From positions 1 through 64,000 of the forward strand of contig NZ_JACIJH010000008.1 of the NCBI RefSeq assembly GCF_014199295.1: a stretch of DNA of 64,000 nucleotides, written 5' to 3'. Made by a program: the position numbers and the translations under genes. Under the pieces are notes generated by a model. That model worked only from the letters and a program-made list of their open reading frames with translations. It was not told the origin of the DNA and made no database searches. Each line of letters opens with the position of its first letter. The first letter of the stretch is position 1. Origin of the DNA: Sphingopyxis panaciterrulae. GTDB taxonomy: Bacteria > Pseudomonadota > Alphaproteobacteria > Sphingomonadales > Sphingomonadaceae. Of the stretch, positions 42,636 to 51,723 are shown one piece after another.

Positions 42636-43634
42636 TCAACCGCGCCCGAGCGGCGAGCGCGCAAATGCCTTGAATGCCGGCCCCCATGCCGCGATGCGCG
42701 ACGGATTGAAAGCCTCGATATGCCACAGCGGCTCGTGCCGGTTCATCCAGTCGCGCTTGTAGGCGTCGTTGCCGGTGCCGAAATCGACGTGCGCGACGCG
42801 GTCGACCGCGATCACATGGCGGAAGAGCGCGGCGGACAGCAGGGTGCCGGGCGACGCTTTCAGACTGTCCTCGACATGCGCGAGCTTGTGGATGAAGGCG
42901 GTGCCGTCCTCGACCGTCCAATATTGCGCCGCGACCGGCGCACCCTCGATCCGTGCGAGCCCCATGCGAAAGGTGCCGCGCGCGCTTTCGGCCTCGGCGA
43001 AGGCGCGCAGCAGCGCGGGGTCGCCTTCCTCAGGCTTCCAGCTCGCGGCGTAAATCTCTTCATAGGCCGCCCAGGCATCGGGGTCGAAGGCGGTAAGCAG
43101 CGCGATGTCGACGACGCCCTTTTTCGCCTTGCGCTTGACCGTATTGCGCAGCGCGCCGGGGCGGCTCTCCCACCAGCCGTCATGGTCGAGTCCGGCGAGG
43201 TCGAGCCAGTGACGGTCGCCCCTGGGCGCGGTGCGAACCCACCAGCCTGCATCGCGCATCGCCGCGGCGACCCCGTCCTTCTCGCTATCGGGGACGGGGT
43301 AGAGCGTCAGGCGCGCCGCCCGTTTGCGAAGCCGCGCGAACAGGTCTTTCAGCGCCGCGGCGCTACCCTCTTCGCCGACATAGAGCGGCCGGATCGCGAA
43401 GCTGTACCAGTTGGTCAGCCCCGCCAGCTCGCCCGGCTTCTCGACCCGAAGCGGCAGCCACGCGGTCGTATCGCCAGCCGCGCCGCACGCATCGAAGCGC
43501 CCGCCGGACGCGAAGCCGTGCGCCGCCAGCAGGTCGAACCATGCCGCGCGGTCGAAGGGCGAGGCGGAGCCGACGCCGCGCGCCGCGGCGGGCAGCGCCT
43601 TGTCATTAGCCCGATGTTCACCGTTCCCTTGCAT
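42636..43634 (-). CDS. GNAT/FemAB-type acyltransferase, XrtA-associated
   Basis: A 332-residue protein of the Acetyltransf_6 (CelD/BioF2-like) group. It shows FDRAAWFDLLAAHGFASGG, then NTVKRKAKKGVVDIALL followed by EEIYAASWKPEEGDPALLRAFAEAESARGTFRMGLARIEGAPVAAQYW and a C-terminal VDFGTGNDAYKRDWM, the usual end of the acyl-CoA site. A GNAT protein of this type is common in the XrtA gene set next to the acyl carrier protein. The ATG at 43634 is only 35 bases from the divergent acyl-CoA ligase start. Transfer of an acyl or aminoacyl group to a sugar is likely but unproven. Confidence 0.85.
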   Translation of the reverse strand: MQGNGEHRANDKALPAAARGVGSASPFDRAAWFDLLAAHGFASGGRFDACGAAGDTTAWLPLRVEKPGELAGLTNWYSFAIRPLYVGEEGSAAALKDLFARLRKRAARLTLYPVPDSEKDGVAAAMRDAGWWVRTAPRGDRHWLDLAGLDHDGWWESRPGALRNTVKRKAKKGVVDIALLTAFDPDAWAAYEEIYAASWKPEEGDPALLRAFAEAESARGTFRMGLARIEGAPVAAQYWTVEDGTAFIHKLAHVEDSLKASPGTLLSAALFRHVIAVDRVAHVDFGTGNDAYKRDWMNRHEPLWHIEAFNPSRIAAWGPAFKAFARSPLGRG

Positions 43635-43669
43635 GACGGGGCGCTCTATCACCACTCTCCTAACAGCCG

Positions 43670-45202
43670 ATGACCAAGATCCTCCATCCACCCTCCTGTC
43701 CGATCGACCATCTTGCGCGCCGCGGCGCGCCGGATGCGCCTGCGTTGCTGATCGGCGACAGGGTCGCCCGCTTCGCCGATCTCGACGCCGGGGTCGGGCG
43801 GCTTGCGTCGTGGCTGCTCGCACAGGCGGGCGGGCCGGGCGAGCGGGTGGCGAGCTGGAGCGCGAAAACGCGGCTCGCCTGTTTGATGCCGCTCGCCGCG
43901 GCGCGCGCGGGGCTGATCCATGTGCCGGTCAATCCGCTGCTCAAGGCGCCGCAGGTCACGCATATCCTGGCCGACAGCGGTGCGAAGCTGCTGGTCACCA
44001 ATGGCGCGCGGGCCGACTCGCTGGGCGAGGGGCGGCCCGAAGCCTGCGCGGTGCAGGAGTTGACGGTCGCCGAAGCGGCGATCGATTCGGGCGGCGAGGG
44101 GCTGCCGCCGTCGCTCGCCGAGCCCGGCGATCTTGCCGCCATTCTTTATACCAGCGGTTCGACCGGGCGGCCCAAGGGGGTGATGCTGAGCCATGCCAAT
44201 CTGTGGCTGGGGGCGGAGAGCGTTGCCTCCTATCTGACAATCGCGCCCGACGACCGGGTGCTCGGGGTGCTGCCGCTCAGTTTCGATTACGGGCAGAATC
44301 AGCTTCTTTCGACCTGGTATGCCGGCGCTGCGGTCGCGCCGCTCGACTATCTGACTCCGCGCGACGTGGTGAAGGCGGTCGCGCGGCATGGGGTGACGAC
44401 GCTTGCGGGGGTGCCGCCGCTGTGGGTGCAACTCGTCGAAAGCGACTGGCCGGCCGAGACCGCTGCGCTGCTGCGGCGCCTGACCAACAGCGGCGGCGCG
44501 CTGACGCCTTCGCTGATCGACGCGATGCGCGCCACCTTTCCGAAGGCCGACATCTATCCGATGTACGGGCTGACCGAGGCATTTCGCTCGACCTATCTCG
44601 ACCCCGCGCTGGTCGCCAGCCATCCGACCTCGATGGGCCGCGCGATCCCGTATGCGGAAATCCTCGTCTGTCGCCCCGACGGCAGCATTGCTGCCGACGA
44701 CGAGCCGGGCGAACTGGTCCATTGCGGGCCGCTGGTGGCGCAGGGCTATTGGCAGGATGCGGAGCGCACTGCGCAGCGCTTCCGGCCCGCGCCGCCGTCG
44801 TCGATCCATGGCGGCACGGCGGTCTGGTCGGGCGATACCGTGCGGCGCGATGCCGAGGGGCTGCTGACCTTCGTCGGCCGCGACGATGCGATGATCAAGA
44901 CCGCAGGCAACCGCGTCAGCCCGACCGAGGTCGAGGATGCCGCGGTCGCCTCGGGACTGATCTATGAGGCGGTGGCGTTCGGAGTGCCCGACGCGCGGCT
45001 GGGTGCGGCTATCATATTGATCGTGCGCGGCAAGAGCGGACCGGAGGACGCCGATGGGCTGGCGGCTCACCTGCGCCGGACTCTGCCGAACTTCATGCAG
45101 CCGCAGACGATCGAATGGCGCGAGGCGCTGCCGCGCAATCCCAATGGCAAGCTCGACCGGGTGGCGATCGCCGCCGAGTGGAACGGAAGGGTGACGGCAT
45201 GA
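43670..45202 (+). CDS. Acyl-CoA ligase (AMP-forming), exosortase A system-associated
   Basis: A 510-residue adenylating enzyme. Motifs in order are [24 protein letters not shown] near residue 158, MYGLTEAFRSTYL, the GDTVRRDAEGLLTFVGRDDAMIKTAGNRVSPTEVED hinge block, and the C-terminal catalytic Lys in LPRNPNGKLDRVAI near residue 495. It belongs to the exosortase A-associated acyl-CoA ligase group and should activate a carboxylic or amino acid for transfer to CoA or the carrier protein of the opposite arm. Its stop overlaps the next start (ATGA, 45199-45202). Confidence 0.93.
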   Translation: MTKILHPPSCPIDHLARRGAPDAPALLIGDRVARFADLDAGVGRLASWLLAQAGGPGERVASWSAKTRLACLMPLAAARAGLIHVPVNPLLKAPQVTHILADSGAKLLVTNGARADSLGEGRPEACAVQELTVAEAAIDSGGEGLPPSLAEPGDLAAILYTSGSTGRPKGVMLSHANLWLGAESVASYLTIAPDDRVLGVLPLSFDYGQNQLLSTWYAGAAVAPLDYLTPRDVVKAVARHGVTTLAGVPPLWVQLVESDWPAETAALLRRLTNSGGALTPSLIDAMRATFPKADIYPMYGLTEAFRSTYLDPALVASHPTSMGRAIPYAEILVCRPDGSIAADDEPGELVHCGPLVAQGYWQDAERTAQRFRPAPPSSIHGGTAVWSGDTVRRDAEGLLTFVGRDDAMIKTAGNRVSPTEVEDAAVASGLIYEAVAFGVPDARLGAAIILIVRGKSGPEDADGLAAHLRRTLPNFMQPQTIEWREALPRNPNGKLDRVAIAAEWNGRVTA

Positions 45203-46428
45203 AGCCGCACGGCCCGATTCCGCCCGGCTACGCCGCCGACGAGAGTGGGATGCTGCTGATCGCCGGCCATCGCGCCGATGCTCTCGCCGACACGGCCGGA
45301 GACACGCCGCTATTCGTCTATGACAGCGCGATGCTCGCGGCGCGCGCCGGCGAATGGCGCGCGGCGATGCCGGACGCGGTGCAGCTTCATTATGCGATGA
45401 AGGCGAACCCCTTTGCGCCGCTGCTTGCCTTCATGGCGGGCGTTGTGGACGGGTTCGACGTCGCGTCGGGCGGCGAGCTGGCGGCGGCGCTGGCGAGCGG
45501 CATGGCGGCCGGGCACATCAGCTTCGCCGGTCCGGGCAAGCGCGACCGCGAACTGGAGGCGGCGGTTTCGGCGGGCGCGACGCTCAATCTCGAATCGGCG
45601 GGGGAAGCCGAGCGCGCGCTGGCGATCGCCGCGCGCCTGGGCAGGACGCCGCGGCTCGCGGTGCGGGTCAATCCCGATTTCGACCTGAAAGGGTCGGGGA
45701 TGAAGATGGGCGGCGGCGCCAAGCCCTTCGGGGTCGATGCGGAGGCGGTGCCGGCGCTGGTCCGCCGCCTGCTGGACGCCGGGGCCGACTGGCAAGGCTT
45801 TCATATCTTTGCCGGATCGCAGGCGCTCGATGGCGCCGCGATCGCCGAGACGCAGACGCAGACGGTCGCGCTCGCGGCGCGGCTGGCGGACGAGATCGGC
45901 GCGACGCCGCCGCTCGTCAATCTGGGCGGCGGCATGGGGGTGCCCTATTTTCCGGGCGACGCCGCGGTCGATGCGAAGGCGGTCGGCGATGCGCTGGCCG
46001 CGACGCTCGAAGCGCGCGACGCGGCGCTGGCGGACAGCCGCTTCGCGATGGAACTCGGCCGCTGGCTGGTCGCCGAGGCCGGCGTCTATCTGACCCGTAT
46101 CGTCGACCGCAAGCAGAGCCATGGCGAGACTTTCCTCGTCACCGATGGCGGCCTGCACCACCAGCTCGCCGCGAGCGGCAATTTCGGCACGGTCATCCGC
46201 CGCAATTATCCCATCGCACTCGCGAACCGCTTCGGCGCGGAGCCGGCCGAGACGGTGTCGGTGGTCGGCTGCCTCTGCACGCCGCTCGACCGGCTGGGCG
46301 ACCAGGTTGCGCTGCCGCGCGCCGCGGTTGGCGATCTGGTCGCGATCTTCCAGGCCGGGGCCTATGGCGCCACGGCGAGCCCCGCCGCCTTTCTGGGGCA
46401 GGGGCCGGCGCGCGAGATGCTGGTGTAA
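45199..46428 (+). CDS. PLP-dependent decarboxylase, exosortase A system-associated
   Basis: A 409-residue fold-III PLP enzyme of the ornithine/diaminopimelate-decarboxylase family. The Schiff-base Lys is at about residue 68 in LHYAMKANPFAPLL; other landmarks are DVASGGELAAALASG, the SFAGPGKRDREL segment, NPDFDLKGSGMKMGGGAKPFG, the phosphate-binding NLGGGMGVPYF, and VVGCLCTPLDRLGDQV with the Cys-containing active-site loop contributed to the partner subunit. Normal decarboxylases of lysine, ornithine or diaminopimelate use the same scaffold, but the XrtA branch has no known substrate. It is translationally coupled to the acyl-CoA ligase. An amine or carrier-bound amino acid product is inferred. 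Confidence 0.93.
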   Translation: MKPHGPIPPGYAADESGMLLIAGHRADALADTAGDTPLFVYDSAMLAARAGEWRAAMPDAVQLHYAMKANPFAPLLAFMAGVVDGFDVASGGELAAALASGMAAGHISFAGPGKRDRELEAAVSAGATLNLESAGEAERALAIAARLGRTPRLAVRVNPDFDLKGSGMKMGGGAKPFGVDAEAVPALVRRLLDAGADWQGFHIFAGSQALDGAAIAETQTQTVALAARLADEIGATPPLVNLGGGMGVPYFPGDAAVDAKAVGDALAATLEARDAALADSRFAMELGRWLVAEAGVYLTRIVDRKQSHGETFLVTDGGLHHQLAASGNFGTVIRRNYPIALANRFGAEPAETVSVVGCLCTPLDRLGDQVALPRAAVGDLVAIFQAGAYGATASPAAFLGQGPAREMLV

Positions 46429-46441
46429 CGGCTGACCGGAT

Positions 46442-46516
46442 CGTCACCGTAGTCCTGAGCCCGTCGAAAGGCGCCTATCCGAGAAGCGCCCTTCGACGGG
46501 TTCAGGGCTACGGTGA
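46442..46516. repeat. R3 repeat, subfamily with CCGTAGTCCTGAGC ends
   Basis: CACCGTAGTCCTGAGCCCGT and ACGGGTTCAGGGCTACGGTG are near-perfect inverse arms. It separates the PLP decarboxylase from the export operon. The remaining about 190 bases to the next gene hold no visible repeat and presumably the operon promoter. Confidence 0.88.
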
Positions 46517-46704
46517 TTGACCTTTGCCGGCGGTGGAGAAGCTGTCCCGCATCGGAACAGAGTGCGACGAACCGGGCGCGAACCTAACCCAATACTAACG
46601 GTATCTTCACCCTTTCCGGCGATGGCTGACCCTGACGCAATGGCTGTCGCCGCAGGTCTTTGGCCCGCGGCGGCCTCCCCCGGCCGGTCGAAAGGTGATG
46701 TGTA

Positions 46705-47358
46705 ATGACGGTCTTCCCCTCGCTTCGTGCCGCGCGCGCCGCGCTGGTTTCCGGTATCGCCGCCACCGCGCTGACCGGCTGCGCCACCGGCAGCGCCGCG
46801 CCCGAACTGCCGAGCGCCAATTTCGTCGCGAACCAGGAAGGACCGGGCGAGGAATATATCATCGGCCCGCTCGACGAACTGCAGGTCTTCGTGTGGCGCA
46901 ACCCCGAGCTGGGCGGCAAGGTGCAGGTGCGCCCCGACGGCCGGATCACCACGCCGCTGATTACCGACATGCCCGCGGTCGGCAAGACCCCGACGATGTT
47001 GCAGCAGGACCTGAAACTGGCGCTGAGCCAATATATCAAGGACCCGATCGTCAGCGTCATCGTCACCAGTTTCAACAGCACCTTTTCCCAGCAGGTGCGC
47101 GTCGTCGGCGCGACCGAGAAGCCGGCGTCGATCCCGTTCCGCGCCAATATGACCGTGCTCGACGCGATGATCGCGGTCGGCGGCCTGGGCGAATATGCGG
47201 CGGGCAACAAGGCGCGCCTCATCCGTTTCGACAAGGGCAGCGGCAAGCAGCACGAATATGCGCTGCGCCTGAACGACCTCATCAAGCGCGGCGACATCAA
47301 GGCGAACGTCCGCCTTCAGCCGGGCGACGTCATCATCATTCCCGAAAGCATGTTCTGA
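46705..47358 (+). CDS. XrtA/PEP-CTERM exopolysaccharide export protein (Wza-like lipoprotein)
   Basis: A 217-residue outer-membrane polysaccharide export protein. The signal peptide ends in the lipobox ALTGC (Cys near residue 26). The mature part has a Poly_export domain (GPGEEYIIGPLDELQVFVWRNPELGGKVQVRPDGRITTPL) and a SLBB-like domain (VRVVGATEKPASIPFRANMTVLDAMIAVGGL). It lacks the long C-terminal helix of Wza, so it forms an export pore with a partner. AAAGGTG precedes the ATG. It opens the main XrtA operon, whose chain-length, kinase and barrel genes follow. Confidence 0.95.
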   Translation: MTVFPSLRAARAALVSGIAATALTGCATGSAAPELPSANFVANQEGPGEEYIIGPLDELQVFVWRNPELGGKVQVRPDGRITTPLITDMPAVGKTPTMLQQDLKLALSQYIKDPIVSVIVTSFNSTFSQQVRVVGATEKPASIPFRANMTVLDAMIAVGGLGEYAAGNKARLIRFDKGSGKQHEYALRLNDLIKRGDIKANVRLQPGDVIIIPESMF

Positions 47359-47423
47359 CGCGGATGTTCGCGCCCGGACTCCACGCCGCCCCGATGCCGA
47401 TTGCCAAGGATCGATAGCCGACC

Positions 47424-48968
47424 ATGAACAGCCTCTACGACGAATTCCGGGTGGCGTTGCACAGCGTCTGGTCGCGCCGCTGGCTGGTGCTGGGCATCGC
47501 CTGGGGTATCTGCATCCTGGGCTGGCTGGCGATCGCCGCGATCCCCAACCGCTATGATTCGCGCACGCGCCTGCTTGTCGACGTCAACCAGATCCTGCCC
47601 GACGAGGCGCGGTCCGGCGGTCTGGGCGACCGGCGACAGATCGACCAGATCCGCGAAACGCTGACCAGCGCGCGCAACCTGGAAAAGGTGGCGGTGACGA
47701 CCGGCCTGCTGCCCGCAGGCGCCAGCGATCGCGAAAAGGCGGGCGCGGTCGCGATGCTGCAAAAGAATATCAAGGTCGTGCCGCAGCAGGACAATATCTT
47801 CGAGGTCACCTCGTCGATCGGCGTCGGCAGCCTGTCCGATGCCGACAATGCCAAGCTCGCCTCGGGCGTGCTCGACAGCCTGATTACCGTGTTCCGCGAC
47901 GACCAGCTTCGCGGTGGCCGGCTCGACGCGCGCCAGAGCCTGAAATTCCTCGACGCGCAGATCGCCGACCGCGAAAAGGCGCTGCGCGAAGTCGAGGGGC
48001 GCCGCGCCGCTTTCGAGGCGCAGAATATCGGCCTGATCCCCGGCGGCACCGGATCGCCGGCGCAGCGCGTCGACGCGGCCCGCGCCGAAATCAACCAGAT
48101 CGATAGCCAGCTCGTCGCCGCGCAGGCGGCGCTGGCGGCGGCCAACGGCCAACTCGCGCAGACCCCGGCGACGATCAACGTGCCGGGCGTCGCCGCGACC
48201 GGCGCCGGCGTCGCGCGGCAGCAGCTTGCCGGGGCGCAGAACGAACTGTCGGCGATGCGGGCCCGCGGCCTGACCGATGCCCATCCGGACATGATCGCGA
48301 TCAAGAGCCAGATCGCATCGCTGAAAGCGCAGGCCGACCGCGAAGGCAGCGGCGGAGGCGGCGGCAATGCCCAGAACCCCGCCTATGCCTCGCTCGCCGC
48401 GATGCGCGCCGAGCGCCAGGCGACGGTGAGCGCGCTGTCGGCGCGCAAGGCCCAATTGATGGGCGACGTCGCGAAAATCACCGCGCAGCAGATCCAGAAC
48501 CCCGGCATCGCGGCCGAATATGACCGGATCAACGGCGAATATACCGCGCTGAAAGCGCAATATGACAAGCTGCTGACCCAGCGCGAACAGGTGCGCCTGC
48601 GCGGCGAGGTGCGAACCGAGGCCGACGCGATCAAGATTGAACTGCTCGACCCGCCCTCGAAGCCGACGAGCCCGTCGGCACCAAACCGGCCGCTGTTCCT
48701 GAGCATCGTGCTGCTCGCCGGACTGGCAGGCGGGGTCGGCGCCGCCTTTGGCCTCGCGCAGGTGCGGGTCAGCTATCCGACCGCGGCGCGGCTGGAGCGC
48801 GCGAGCGGCCTTCCCGTGATCGGTTCGATCACCGAGGTGGTGACGCCCGAGCGCCAGGTCGAGCGTAAGAAGAGGCTGGTCTGGCTGGCGAGCGGCGGGG
48901 GCGCGCTCGTGGCGCTCTATGCCCTGCTGCTGATCGCCGAATTCGTCCAGCGCGGCATGGTCGCCTGA
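47424..48968 (+). CDS. XrtA system polysaccharide chain-length determinant (Wzz/GumC-like)
   Basis: A 514-residue inner-membrane copolymerase. An N-terminal Wzz domain with one helix (about residues 20-38) is followed by a long periplasmic coiled-coil region (about residues 150-420, rich in Ala, Gln and Glu, with a GGGGGNAQ linker) and a second helix pair at about residues 425-445 and 485-505. The conserved PPSKPTSPSAPNRP proline motif lies just before the second helix. There is no kinase domain; the separate kinase gene follows 12 bases later, a split Wzc arrangement. Confidence 0.95.
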   Translation: MNSLYDEFRVALHSVWSRRWLVLGIAWGICILGWLAIAAIPNRYDSRTRLLVDVNQILPDEARSGGLGDRRQIDQIRETLTSARNLEKVAVTTGLLPAGASDREKAGAVAMLQKNIKVVPQQDNIFEVTSSIGVGSLSDADNAKLASGVLDSLITVFRDDQLRGGRLDARQSLKFLDAQIADREKALREVEGRRAAFEAQNIGLIPGGTGSPAQRVDAARAEINQIDSQLVAAQAALAAANGQLAQTPATINVPGVAATGAGVARQQLAGAQNELSAMRARGLTDAHPDMIAIKSQIASLKAQADREGSGGGGGNAQNPAYASLAAMRAERQATVSALSARKAQLMGDVAKITAQQIQNPGIAAEYDRINGEYTALKAQYDKLLTQREQVRLRGEVRTEADAIKIELLDPPSKPTSPSAPNRPLFLSIVLLAGLAGGVGAAFGLAQVRVSYPTAARLERASGLPVIGSITEVVTPERQVERKKRLVWLASGGGALVALYALLLIAEFVQRGMVA

Positions 48969-48980
48969 GGGGAAGAGACT

Positions 48981-49988
48981 ATGAACGAACACCGCCCCGT
49001 CAAGCGCCAGCCCTCGCTGCTCGAACGCGCGGCCGACATGTTCGGCATCGACGCGAGCGCGCATGCGCCGACCATCGATGTCGGCAAGCTGCCGCCCGAG
49101 CCCGAGAAGAAGAAGGCGAAAGCCAGCCCCGAACCATCCGTGGAGGAAACGGCGTCCGCCCCGGCCCCCGCCGAGGTCGAGGCCGCGCCGACGATCAAGC
49201 CTTCGCCGCGCAAGGATGTCGTGCGCGCCGCGCCGGCCATCGTGCCGACGCGGCAGGGCACGATCGACCGCGAAGGCCTCGCGGCGCGCGGCATGATCGT
49301 ACCCGGCGCGCCGGTCACCGGCATCTCCGAGGAATATCGCATCGTGAAGCGCGAGCTGATCCGCAATTTCGCGGGGGCCGCGAACCGCCCGGTCGTGCCG
49401 CGCGGTCACCGCATCCTGATCGCCTCGGCCAATCCGGGCGAGGGTAAGACCTTTTCCGCCGTCAACCTCGCGCTCAGCCTTGCGGTCGAGGCCGATCACG
49501 ACGTGCTGCTGATCGACGCCGACATCGCCAAGCCGAGCATCCTGCCGATGCTGGGGCTCGACGAGGGGCCGGGGCTGATGGACGCACTCGCCGATCCGCA
49601 CCTGCCGCTGGGCGACTGCCTGATCCAGACCGACATCGCGGGGCTGAAGGTGATGCCCGCGGGCACCCAGCATATGAACGACACCGAATTGCTCGCCTCG
49701 GCGCGCACCGAGGGGTTGCTCGCGCAGCTCGAACAGGGGGCGCCGGGGCGCATCCTGATCCTCGATTCGCCGCCGGTCCTCGCGGCGTCGCCCGCCGCGG
49801 TGCTCGCGGGGCATGTCGGCCAGCTCATCATGGTCGTGCGCGCCGACGAGACGCTCGAATCGGCGCTGCGCGACGCGATCGGGCTGATGGGGGCCTGCCC
49901 GCACATCCAGTTGCTGCTGAACGGCGTCAAATATTCACCGGGCGGCCGCCGCTTCGGCACCTATTATGGTCAGGGAGGCGCGTCCTGA
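48981..49988 (+). CDS. XrtA-associated tyrosine autokinase (CpsD/CapB-like)
   Basis: A 335-residue BY-kinase. After a proline/alanine-rich linker (residues about 30-80) the domain shows Walker A ILIASANPGEGKTFSAVNLA (near residue 150), Walker A' VLLIDADIAKPSILPML and Walker B RILILDSPPVLA. The C-terminus GGRRFGTYYGQGGAS contains YY, a small tyrosine cluster that would be autophosphorylated. Works with the Wzz-like protein encoded just upstream to control chain length. Its TGA overlaps the next ATG (TGATG). Confidence 0.94.
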   Translation: MNEHRPVKRQPSLLERAADMFGIDASAHAPTIDVGKLPPEPEKKKAKASPEPSVEETASAPAPAEVEAAPTIKPSPRKDVVRAAPAIVPTRQGTIDREGLAARGMIVPGAPVTGISEEYRIVKRELIRNFAGAANRPVVPRGHRILIASANPGEGKTFSAVNLALSLAVEADHDVLLIDADIAKPSILPMLGLDEGPGLMDALADPHLPLGDCLIQTDIAGLKVMPAGTQHMNDTELLASARTEGLLAQLEQGAPGRILILDSPPVLAASPAAVLAGHVGQLIMVVRADETLESALRDAIGLMGACPHIQLLLNGVKYSPGGRRFGTYYGQGGAS

Positions 49989-51700
49989 TGCGCACCAGCT
50001 TCGTCACCTTGCGCCGCACGACGGCGCTCGCCGCGCTGTTGCTCGCCGGGACAGCGACCGTCGCGCACGCCCAATGGTCGGGGGACGCCGGACCCGGTTC
50101 CGACGCTCCGGGCGCGGCGGATGCCGCTGCCCAGGACGGCCCGCGCGACGGGAGCCGGCGCAGCGAAGATCGCAGGCAGCGCAAGATCGAGGTCAGCCCC
50201 TATCTGGAGGTCGGGCAGATACTCAGCGCCGATCTCAAGAACGGCGGTGACGTGCTCACCTACACGATGCTCGCCGCCGGGGTCGATGCCGCGATCGTGA
50301 CCCGCCGCGCCGAAGTCGCGGCGTCGCTGCGCTATGAACATCGCATCAGCGAGGCGGGTGGACAGGGCGATTCCGATGCCATCAGCGGCATCGCACGCGG
50401 CCGGATCGAGGTCGCGCAGGGCTTCAATATCGAGGGCGGTGCGCTCGCGACGCGCACCCGCGCCGATGGCGGCGGCGGCGCCAATATCTTCGGCGGCGGG
50501 ACGAACAGCGCCGATCTCTATTCGGTATATGCCGGGCCGACGTTCGCGCGGCGGATCGGCAATCTGGACGTCGGCGCAGGCTATCGCTTCGGCTATACCA
50601 AGGTCGACATCGACACGCCGAACGTGGTGACGCCGGGAATTCCGCGAGGCAGCAGCTTCGACAGTTCGACCAACCATGTTGCCTGGGCGAGCGTCGGCCA
50701 GCGTCCGGGCGAGCTGCCGTTCGGCTGGCAGGTCTCGGGCGGCTATGAGCGCGAGGATGCGAGCCAGCTCGACCAGCGCTTCGAGGGCAAATATGCGCGC
50801 GCCGACGTGACCGTGCCGATCGGCCCGACCGTCGCGCTGCTCGGCGGCGTCGGTTATGAGGATATCGAGATCGGCCAGCGCGATCCCCTGCTCGACGCGA
50901 ACGGCGTGCCGGTGGTCGATTCGAACGGCAGGTTCGTCACCGACAAGACGCAGCCGCGCCAGCTTGCCTTCGATACCGACGGGCTGATCTGGGACGCCGG
51001 CGTGATGTGGCGGCCGAGCCGTCGGACCTCGCTCACGGCGCGGGTGGGACGACGCTATGGCGATACGATCTATACCGGCAGTTTCGCTTATCGTCCCGAC
51101 CATGCCACGATGCTGCAGGTCGGCGTCTATGACGGGATGTCGAGCTTCGGGCGGGGCCTGTCGCGCGGCCTTGCGGCGCTGCCGACCCAGTTCGACCCGA
51201 CGCGCAACCCGATCGATGGCAGCATCGACCCTTGCGTCTTCGGCCAGGACGGGGGCGGCTGCCTGACTCCGCAACTCGGCAGCACGACCGCCATCCAGTA
51301 TCGCAATCGCGGCGTTCAGGCCCTGCTGTCGTCGCGCTATGGCCGCTGGAGCTATGGCGTTGGTATCGGCTACGACCAGCGCCGCCTGCTCGTGCCCGCG
51401 ACCTCGGTGATTGCGGCGCTCGATGGCACGAAGGACGAGAGCTATTATCTCTTCATGACCGCGGCCCGCGAGCTCGACGCGGATTCGAGCCTCGGCTTCT
51501 CGGGCTTCGTCAACTATTTCGACAATGGCGCGCCGGGTGCCGCCGACGTCCAGTCGGCCGGCATTTCGGCTTCCTATTCGCGGCGCCTGTGGCGCAACCT
51601 CACCGGCAATGCTTCGGCGGCGCTCAACGCTTTCGACCAGGATGGTTTCAACAACCAACTGATCGGGTCGGCCTTCGTCGGCTTGCGCTACGCCTTCTGA
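49988..51700 (+). CDS. XrtA-associated outer-membrane beta-barrel protein
   Basis: A 570-residue protein with a signal peptide (cleavage likely after AHA, about residue 28), a low-complexity Asp/Gly/Arg-rich linker to about residue 60, and then alternating amphipathic strands ending in a terminal aromatic, FVGLRYAF, as outer-membrane barrels do. It resembles the TIGR03016-type PEP-CTERM-associated outer-membrane proteins. It is likely the secretin-independent exit barrel or a specific porin for the polymer. A Cys pair (DPCVFGQDGGGCL, about residues 415-425) could form a loop disulfide. Translationally coupled to the kinase. Confidence 0.88.
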   Translation: MRTSFVTLRRTTALAALLLAGTATVAHAQWSGDAGPGSDAPGAADAAAQDGPRDGSRRSEDRRQRKIEVSPYLEVGQILSADLKNGGDVLTYTMLAAGVDAAIVTRRAEVAASLRYEHRISEAGGQGDSDAISGIARGRIEVAQGFNIEGGALATRTRADGGGGANIFGGGTNSADLYSVYAGPTFARRIGNLDVGAGYRFGYTKVDIDTPNVVTPGIPRGSSFDSSTNHVAWASVGQRPGELPFGWQVSGGYEREDASQLDQRFEGKYARADVTVPIGPTVALLGGVGYEDIEIGQRDPLLDANGVPVVDSNGRFVTDKTQPRQLAFDTDGLIWDAGVMWRPSRRTSLTARVGRRYGDTIYTGSFAYRPDHATMLQVGVYDGMSSFGRGLSRGLAALPTQFDPTRNPIDGSIDPCVFGQDGGGCLTPQLGSTTAIQYRNRGVQALLSSRYGRWSYGVGIGYDQRRLLVPATSVIAALDGTKDESYYLFMTAARELDADSSLGFSGFVNYFDNGAPGAADVQSAGISASYSRRLWRNLTGNASAALNAFDQDGFNNQLIGSAFVGLRYAF

Positions 51701-51723
51701 TCCAGACCCAAAGGGAATTTCCG

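Noticed and set aside
47316..49904. 862-codon open frame on the minus strand opposite the chain-length and kinase genes
   Set aside because: It spans two well-identified XrtA genes on the other strand and has no recognisable domain.
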